From positions 88,001-152,000 of the forward strand of contig NZ_JAHSPG010000017.1 in assembly GCF_019130065.1 (NCBI RefSeq): 64,000 nt of DNA. Reading direction: 5' to 3'. This DNA comes from Pinibacter aurantiacus. Lineage in GTDB: Bacteria; Bacteroidota; Bacteroidia; Chitinophagales; Chitinophagaceae. A model generated the notes under the pieces. The model searched no databases. It saw only the letters and a list, made by a program, of their open reading frames with translations, and was not told the origin of the DNA. This document shows positions 61,252 through 64,000 of the stretch, piece by piece. The stretch's first letter is position 1. The number at the start of each line of letters is the position of its first letter. A program made the position numbers and the translations under genes.

Positions 61252-63693
61252 TCAAACAAACAACCTGGCATTTTGCCGGTCAGACGCTTTTTCTATGTTA
61301 TGGATCGCTTGGATGGTTTTGAAAACTGAGTCCGGTGTTACGGAAATACTGTCAATGCCTTCTTCAACAAGGAACTGGGCAAAGTCAGGGAAATCGGAAG
61401 GGCCTTGTCCGCAGATGCCCACTTTCACGCCGCATTCTTTCGCAGTGCGGATAAGCATGCGCAGCAGCTCTTTCACCGCAGGATTGCGTTCGTTGTAGAG
61501 ATGCGCAACGAGCGAAGAATCACGATCGAGTCCGAGCGTAAGTTGCGTTAAATCATTGGAGCCTATGGAGAAGCCGTCAATGTGTTTGGCAAACTCACGG
61601 GCGAGGATGATGTTGCTTGGGATCTCTGCCATGAGGTAGAGTTGCAAGCCGTGGCGGCCGCGCTCCAAACCATATTCTTTCATTACTTCCTGCACTTTCA
61701 TTAGCTCTTCAACGGTGCGGCAGAACGGAATCATTACAACCACATTATCCAGCCCCATCACTTCACGAACTTGGCGAATGGCTTCGCATTCCAATCCAAA
61801 CGCAGGTTTGTAATCAGGGGAATAATAGCGTGACGCTCCTCTCCAACCGATCATTGGGTTTTCTTCGGATGGCTCAAAATAATGTCCGCCGAGCAGGTTG
61901 TAATATTCGTTGCTCTTGAAATCGGAGAAACGAACGATCACTTTTTCCGGGTAAAATGCAGCAGCAATTTTCGCAACGCCGAAGGAAAGTTTCTGAATGA
62001 AATATTCTTTTTCACTGGCAAAACCACGGGTGAGTTTGCGAATAGAATTGCTCAGGCTGGTGTCATTCAACGATTGATGGTTGAGCAACGCCAAAGGATG
62101 CGCTTGTATAAAATTGTTGATGATAAATTCTTCGCGAGCTAGTCCCACTCCGCGATGCGGCAGGTGCGCATATTTGAATGCCATGGATGGAGAACCAATG
62201 TTCAACATCAGCGGCGTGTCGATTGACGGAAGATCGTTGATGTAGGAAACCGTTGTAGTTACTGGCACTTCACCGTCGTACACAAAACCCTCATCTCCTT
62301 CTGCACAGCTTGCAGTGATGAGCTGTTGCGCTTGCAGCAGATCAGTTGCATTGCCACAACCAACGATCGCCGGCACGCCCATTTCACGGGCAACAATAGC
62401 CGCGTGACAGGTTCGACCGCCTTTGTTGGTGATGATGGCCGCAGCTTTCTTCATGATCGGCTCCCAGTCAGGGTCGGTCATGTCGGTTACCAGTACATCA
62501 CCTGCCTGGAACTCATGCCCTTCCACTCTTTTATCGAGGGAATACATGATGTTCACGCGTCCGGATGCAATGCCATCGCCTACTGCGATGCCCTTGCAAA
62601 GCAGTTTTGCAGAGGATGTATCCGCTTCGTATTTGGTGAACTTTCCGGCGGCTTTACGTGAATGGATCGTTTCTGGTCTTGCCTGTACAATATATAATTT
62701 GCCTGAAAGGCCATCTACTGCCCACTCTACGTCCATCGGGCTCCAGTGACCTTTAAGGTTTGTATAATAGTCTTCGATCAGCATTACCCAGTCTGCCAGT
62801 TGAAGCACTTGCTCATCCTTTAAGCAGAAGGTTTGCTGTTGCGTTTTATCTGTCGGGATCATGCGTGTGCGTGAATCGGTATCATCGCCGTAGATCATGA
62901 GCTGATCTTTCACGCCCAGTTTTTTATCTATGATCGATGCTTTGCCGGCGCGACGAGTGGGTTTGAATACAAGGAACTCGTCTGGAGAAATGGCACCTTG
63001 CACGATCGGTTCGCCGAGACCAAATGCACCATTGATCAACACCACATCTTTGAAGCCGGATTCCGTGTCAATGGAAAAGGCAACGCCTGATGAAGCCAGA
63101 TCTGAACGCACCATTTTTTGCACGCAAACAGAAAGGCCCACTTCCAGAATATCAAAATGAAACTGGTGACGGTAGCTGATGGCACGATCTGTAAACAGCG
63201 ATGCAAAACAGTTACGCACGGCGTCGATCAATGCGGCAGGGCCACGCACGTTCAGGAAACTTTCCTGTTGTCCGGCAAAAGAAGCATCTGGCAAGTCCTC
63301 TGCTGTTGCGGAAGAACGAACGGCCACGTCTGTTGCCGACTGATCATAGCGATGCGACAATTCTTCGTACGCTGCAATAATGCGGTGACTCAGCTCGTGC
63401 GGAAACTTGGCGTTGCTGATGGCATGCCTGATTTTTGAACCGCTTCGTCTTAGCGATTCTACACTGTCGAAATTAATACGAGCAATTTCCTCTTGGATCA
63501 TATTTCCCAATCCGCTCTGTTCGAGGAACTGGTGATAAGCGTCCGTTGTGATCACAAAGCCTCCCGGAATTTCAACACCGAGACTGGAAAGGTTACTGAT
63601 CATTTCGCCGAGTGAGGCACATTTGCCACCGGCGATTGCGATATCCTGTAATCCAACTTTTTCAAGTGGCAGGATGATACGTTGATCCTTCAT
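61252..63693 (-). CDS. ppsA: Phosphoenolpyruvate synthase (pyruvate, water dikinase)
   Basis: An 813-residue cytoplasmic enzyme from the ATG at 63693; a TTG two codons upstream is less likely. It converts pyruvate and ATP to phosphoenolpyruvate, AMP and phosphate for gluconeogenesis. The N-terminal ATP-grasp domain (about 5-345) includes VAVRSSATAEDLPDASFAGQQESFLNV. The central phosphohistidine domain has GGRTCHAAIVAREMGVPAIVG with the phosphorylated His at about 430. The C-terminal TIM barrel has GWRGASRYYSP, GSNDLTQLTLGLDRDS and the catalytic Cys in VGICGQGPSDFP. It lies 29 nt after the threonine dehydrogenase gene and so may be co-transcribed. A strong terminator follows. Confidence 0.95.
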   Translation of the reverse strand: MKDQRIILPLEKVGLQDIAIAGGKCASLGEMISNLSSLGVEIPGGFVITTDAYHQFLEQSGLGNMIQEEIARINFDSVESLRRSGSKIRHAISNAKFPHELSHRIIAAYEELSHRYDQSATDVAVRSSATAEDLPDASFAGQQESFLNVRGPAALIDAVRNCFASLFTDRAISYRHQFHFDILEVGLSVCVQKMVRSDLASSGVAFSIDTESGFKDVVLINGAFGLGEPIVQGAISPDEFLVFKPTRRAGKASIIDKKLGVKDQLMIYGDDTDSRTRMIPTDKTQQQTFCLKDEQVLQLADWVMLIEDYYTNLKGHWSPMDVEWAVDGLSGKLYIVQARPETIHSRKAAGKFTKYEADTSSAKLLCKGIAVGDGIASGRVNIMYSLDKRVEGHEFQAGDVLVTDMTDPDWEPIMKKAAAIITNKGGRTCHAAIVAREMGVPAIVGCGNATDLLQAQQLITASCAEGDEGFVYDGEVPVTTTVSYINDLPSIDTPLMLNIGSPSMAFKYAHLPHRGVGLAREEFIINNFIQAHPLALLNHQSLNDTSLSNSIRKLTRGFASEKEYFIQKLSFGVAKIAAAFYPEKVIVRFSDFKSNEYYNLLGGHYFEPSEENPMIGWRGASRYYSPDYKPAFGLECEAIRQVREVMGLDNVVVMIPFCRTVEELMKVQEVMKEYGLERGRHGLQLYLMAEIPSNIILAREFAKHIDGFSIGSNDLTQLTLGLDRDSSLVAHLYNERNPAVKELLRMLIRTAKECGVKVGICGQGPSDFPDFAQFLVEEGIDSISVTPDSVFKTIQAIHNIEKASDRQNARLFV

Positions 63694-63722
63694 AAGCAAG
63701 CAATTTATTGGTGAAAGAAAAG

Positions 63723-64000
63723 CTACGCGAATACGGCAGGGTGTAGGAGCTCTGAACGTTCACCTGTTGAGGGATAGCGGGCCGCAAGGTGCTGAAGCAT
63801 TTCCCTTGTCATGGCAGAAATTCCATAACGTGCCTCCCATCCCCAATCTCTGAAAGCAGCCGTGTCATCGATGGAGTCCGGCCACGAATCTGCAATGGAT
63901 TGGCGGCTGTCCGGACGATAACTTATGGTGAAATCAGGCAGGTAGGTACGGATGGCTTCTGCAAGTTCAGCCGGGGTAAAGCTGACACCTGCGATATTGT
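63723..64000 (-). CDS. C-terminal part of SDR-type L-threonine 3-dehydrogenase (partial)
   Basis: A minus-strand frame enters from the right edge and ends at a TAG at 63723-63725, giving 92 residues. It contains NIAGVSFTPAELAEAIRTYLPDF, SYRPDSRQSIADSWPDSIDD and AFRDWGWEARYGISAMTREMLQHL. This is the C-terminal segment of the NAD-dependent epimerase-like (short-chain) threonine dehydrogenase, which oxidises L-threonine to 2-amino-3-oxobutanoate. The N-terminal Rossmann fold lies outside the window. The reading could also fit another UDP-sugar epimerase-like protein, but the IADSWP(D/K)SIDD motif favours threonine dehydrogenase. It is directly upstream of ppsA, a sensible pairing for amino-acid-fed gluconeogenesis. 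Confidence 0.8.
   Translation of the reverse strand, partial: NIAGVSFTPAELAEAIRTYLPDFTISYRPDSRQSIADSWPDSIDDTAAFRDWGWEARYGISAMTREMLQHLAARYPSTGERSELLHPAVFA

Overview
The window looks like chromosomal DNA of a Bacteroidota bacterium, most like a soil or plant-associated Chitinophagaceae-type genome. The evidence is three SusC/SusD outer-membrane uptake loci with FecR anti-sigma factors and ECF sigma factors, many lipoproteins, DUF4843 and PKD-like proteins, TlpA-type thioredoxins, promoters of the TTTG / TAnnTTTG type, and the absence of strong Shine-Dalgarno sites. No tRNA, rRNA, insertion sequence or CRISPR array was recognised. This is inference from gene families; no database was searched.

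Layout. 1-4742: end of a surface polysaccharide cluster (a glycosyltransferase tail, two GT4-type transferases that overlap at their 3' ends, an ABC transporter and an initiating sugar-phosphate transferase). 5034-5555: a small lipoprotein between two near-identical hairpin repeats. 5871-17096: SusCD locus 1 (ECF sigma, TlpA, FecR, SusC, SusD, DUF4843, PKD-like lipoprotein). 17403-21095: a CPA1 sodium/proton antiporter, then an exported amidohydrolase followed closely by a DUF1493 protein. 21263-32011: SusCD locus 2, a paralogue of locus 1 with the same order from FecR onward, plus an upstream TlpA gene. 32220-34556: an exported DPP-IV-type S9 peptidase. 35002-47630: carbohydrate genes suited to acetylated glucuronoxylan fragments (GH2, SASA esterase, GH8, GH67, a DUF5703/GH95-like protein, a porin). 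48100-51114: KatG and an ECF sigma factor. 51381-60354: SusCD locus 3 (FecR, SusC, SusD, two TlpA proteins). 60530-61205: a 126-bp tandem array closed by inverted repeats. 61252-64000: PEP synthase and the C-terminal part of an SDR-type threonine dehydrogenase.

How the genes work together. All three SusC proteins carry an N-terminal STN domain and stand behind a FecR gene, so each locus should use a SusC-FecR-sigma surface signalling relay. Two promoter-like motifs support this. In locus 2 the same block (TGGGGTAAAA, 13-14 nt, CGTCT) precedes both FecR and the upstream TlpA gene. In locus 1 another block (ACTACTACC, 14 nt, GTGTCT) precedes both FecR and TlpA. Loci 1 and 2 have no carbohydrate-active enzymes nearby and carry the SusC-SusD-DUF4843-PKD order, so peptide or another non-glycan substrate is plausible.

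The most unusual aspect is between the genes. Nearly every gap carries degenerate short-unit tandem repeats (units of about 7-10 nt) arranged as inverted arms. The arms usually start or end within 0-10 nt of a stop codon. They belong to several families, are sometimes nested around other palindromic repeats, and never interrupt a gene here.
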